A stretch of 64,000 bases of DNA from Gracilibacillus orientalis (GTDB lineage: Bacteria; Bacillota; Bacilli; Bacillales; Amphibacillaceae): the NCBI RefSeq assembly GCF_900114645.1, contig NZ_FOTR01000008.1, forward strand, positions 153,597 through 217,596, in the 5' to 3' direction. The notes under the pieces were generated by a model that did no database searches, had not been told where the DNA came from, and saw only the letters and a program-made list of their open reading frames with translations. A program made the position numbers and the translations under genes. Of this stretch, positions 62,204-64,000 are shown piece after piece (position 1 is the stretch's first letter; every line of letters starts with the position of its first letter).

Positions 62204-63181
62204 TCACCTTCTTAGATGTGTATAACCCGATTTTTCCAATCTATTTAATTCTTGATTATGTTGTAACCACACGGTACCATTCTTTTTATAATCATTTCGC
62301 ACGATTCCTATCGCTGAAATATTGGTATCAGTTTGCTTTGCTATAACCTGCAATTGCTCCCAATCTCTATTTGAAACAGTTCCAATTAATTCAAAGTCTT
62401 CTCCACCTGATAACGTCCATTTAAATTTCTGTTTAGAGGAAAAATCAAATAGTTGTGGATGGCTTGGCACTTTATCATAATCAATGATCAATGTCTTATC
62501 AGAAGCCATTGCTATTTCATTTGCTTCATTTGCAATACCATCACTTATATCATTTAATGACATCCTCTTAATAGCATCAGATTGATTAATAAAAGAGACC
62601 CTTGGCATGGGCATTCGATGTCGATTAATAAAATATTGATATTTTTCATGATCTGTATGAGATGCATTCAATAATATATGTAAACCACAAGCTGCATCAC
62701 CTAGTGTTCCAGTCACAAAGATTATATCATTTTCTTGTGCATCACTGCGAAATCTAGCTTTCCCTTTTAAAACAGTCCCTAATACTGTTATCGACAGAAC
62801 TAACTGTTCACCTGATACAGTGTCACCACCGATAAGGTCCATGTTACATTCTTTTGCCAGTCCATTCATGCCTTGATAAATCTCTTGTAATTCATCTGCA
62901 GTCCAGCTGTCTGGTATCACAATAGATACTACATACGACGTAGGCTTCCCACCCATAGCTGCAATATCACTTATATTAGCAGCCAGGGCTCGATAACCAA
63001 TATGATATGGTTTGGTTGTCTTAGAGGAAAAATGAACATCCTCCACCATTGTATCAACCGTCGTAATTATATCTTCATTAGTATGCCTTACAATAGCCGC
63101 ATCATCACCAATACCCTTCACTACTGAAGACTGTCGATAAAAGTTCGGCTGAATCGAGCGAATAAAATCAAATTCCTCCAT
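62204..63181 (-). CDS. thiL: thiamine-monophosphate kinase ThiL
   Basis: About 325 residues from MEEFDFIRSIQPNFYRQSSV; GGAGG lies 8 bases before this ATG, and an upstream in-frame start is less likely. It converts thiamine phosphate to thiamine diphosphate. Family markers are VKGIGDDAAIVRH, TTVDTMVEDVHFS, the metal-binding NISDIAAMGGKP, DLIGGDTVSG and FKWTLSGGEDFELIGTV. It is the first gene of the thiL-tsaE-tsaB-rimI-tsaD run, just downstream of the tRNAs. Confidence 0.96.
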   Translation of the reverse strand: MEEFDFIRSIQPNFYRQSSVVKGIGDDAAIVRHTNEDIITTVDTMVEDVHFSSKTTKPYHIGYRALAANISDIAAMGGKPTSYVVSIVIPDSWTADELQEIYQGMNGLAKECNMDLIGGDTVSGEQLVLSITVLGTVLKGKARFRSDAQENDIIFVTGTLGDAACGLHILLNASHTDHEKYQYFINRHRMPMPRVSFINQSDAIKRMSLNDISDGIANEANEIAMASDKTLIIDYDKVPSHPQLFDFSSKQKFKWTLSGGEDFELIGTVSNRDWEQLQVIAKQTDTNISAIGIVRNDYKKNGTVWLQHNQELNRLEKSGYTHLRR

Positions 63182-63301
63182 CAATCCTACCTCCATACAC
63201 AACAACTACACACATCATACCAAAACTTAGGACAGGGGGACAGGGGAAACATCTCTTTTTCATAGCTTAATCTTTATTTATGATAATTATTTTAGACAAA
63301 C

Positions 63302-63331
63302 AAAAAACCTTAAGTATCAAAACTTAAGGTT
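63302..63331 (-). terminator. terminator of the rRNA-tRNA transcript
   Basis: On the minus strand AACCTTAAG and CTTAAGGTT are perfect arms followed by TTTTTG, directly after the tRNA-Asp gene. Confidence 0.8.
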
Positions 63332-63353
63332 GTCTTATTCGTTAGTCATAAAA

Positions 63354-63430
63354 TGGCGGTCCGGACGGGACTCGAACCCGCGACCTCCTGCGTGACAGGC
63401 AGGCATTCTAACCAGCTGAACTACCGGACC
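63354..63430 (-). tRNA. tRNA-Asp (GTC), CCA encoded
   Basis: On the minus strand GGTCCGG pairs with CCGGACC in the acceptor stem, the anticodon loop reads CTGTCAC (anticodon GTC), GGTTCGAGTCC forms the T loop region, and discriminator G is followed by an encoded CCA. Confidence 0.96.
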
Positions 63431-63506
63431 AAATTTGGTTACATTCTTCAAGAACAACGATTATTTTCTAACAGTAATAACTATATCAACGTTGCAAGAA
63501 TTTTTT

Positions 63507-63583
<77 letters not shown>

Positions 63584-63645
63584 ATAATAATAAATAAAAG
63601 GTAGTACATTAAACTATAACATAGTTTGTTCTTTTTTAAAAACAA

Positions 63646-63763
63646 GCCTGGCAACGTCCTACTCTCGCAGGGGCGCGAGCCCCAACTACCATGGGCGCTG
63701 GAGAGCTTAACTACTGTGTTCGGCATGGGAACAGGTGTGACCTCTTCGCTATCGCTACCAGAC
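63646..63763 (-). rRNA. 5S ribosomal RNA
   Basis: The minus strand begins GTCTGGTAGCGATAGCGAAG and contains ACACCTGTTCCCATGCCGAA and AGTAGGACGTTGCCAGGC, the full Bacillus-type 5S sequence; outer arms GTCTGG.../...CCAGGC pair. The ends may be off by one or two bases. Confidence 0.95.
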
Positions 63764-63835
63764 TTTATATCATTAGATAAGGGATATACCCTAAAAACTA
63801 GATAAGAGTTAACAACAAGTTCAAACAAATCGTAT

Positions 63836-64000
63836 AGTTAAGTCCTCGATCTATTAGTATTCGTCAGCTTCACATGTCACCACGCTTCTACCTCGAACCT
63901 ATCTACCTCATCGTCTCTGAGGGATCTTACTCTATCGAATAGATGGGAAGTCTCATCTTGAGGGGGGCTTCATGCTTAGATGCTTTCAGCACTTATCCCT
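63836..64000 (-). rRNA. 23S ribosomal RNA, 3' end (gene continues past the window)
   Basis: The minus strand ends ...GACGAATACTAATAGATCGA and GGACTTAAC, the standard 3' end of bacterial 23S rRNA, and upstream text (AGTAAGATCCCTCAGAGAC) also belongs to domain VI. Only about 165 bases are inside the window. Confidence 0.93.

Overview
The window is AT-rich, with strong AGGAGG-type ribosome binding sites, Gram-positive lipoprotein and signal sequences, a CIRCE element, CcpA-type cre sites and gene orders known from Bacillus subtilis (sacB-levB, groS-groL, ydiL-ydiK-rex-ydiF-tsaD-rimI-tsaB-tsaE-thiL next to a 23S-5S-tRNA-fMet-tRNA-Asp cluster). It comes from the chromosome of a member of the Bacillaceae, probably an environmental plant-polysaccharide user of the Gracilibacillus/Virgibacillus/Oceanobacillus type. 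The genus is inference and cannot be fixed from this sequence.

Layout. 0-3 kb: a small membrane protein behind a coupled leader ORF, a decayed DUF3231 gene and an EamA exporter. 3-10 kb: two minus-strand operons with two sodium:solute (acetate/pyruvate-type) symporters, each with its own small membrane subunit (DUF4212; DUF485/YwcB-like), around a LytS/LytT-type two-component system. 10-12 kb: bioY-bioB behind a BirA-type operator. 12-14 kb: a chemoreceptor. 14-17 kb: a gluconate locus (RpiR-type regulator, operator array, decayed gnd/gntZ, gntP). 17-25 kb: YesM/YesN-type sensor kinase and regulator with a stand-alone sugar-binding lipoprotein, then levansucrase and endolevanase. 25-38 kb: pectin or uronate-type genes (PL9 lyase with FIMAH-like tail, DUF2264 protein, sugar ABC transporter without its ATPase, two AraC regulators, TIM-barrel isomerase, 2-hydroxyacid dehydrogenase), mostly with cre sites. 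38.9-41 kb: groS-groL under CIRCE.

41-55.5 kb is an accessory block inserted between groS and ydiL, which are neighbours in B. subtilis. It contains many wrecked genes (MFS, M20 peptidase, ABC permease, arylamine N-acetyltransferase, at least two tyrosine recombinases), a nested inverted-repeat element, two parallel HxlR-controlled divergent modules (wrbA; SDR plus SMR pump), and an intact chitobiose-type PTS/GH4/GntR/ChbG locus. 55.5-64 kb returns to the conserved Bacillus backbone, with a Rex-box between rex and ydiF, a DnaA-box cluster between ydiF and tsaD, the tRNA t6A genes, thiL, two tRNAs, 5S and the 3' end of 23S rRNA.

The most unusual points are a decayed second copy of the groL 3' end with its terminator at 25.2 kb, an integrase apparently split by a small internal inversion at 49.1-49.5 kb, the sensor-kinase/regulator/binding-protein unit beside fructan enzymes, the nested inverted-repeat element at 43.8-44.0 kb, an 18-bp perfect inverted repeat at an HxlR locus, and the DnaA-box cluster. 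I found no CRISPR array, intact transposon or prophage.
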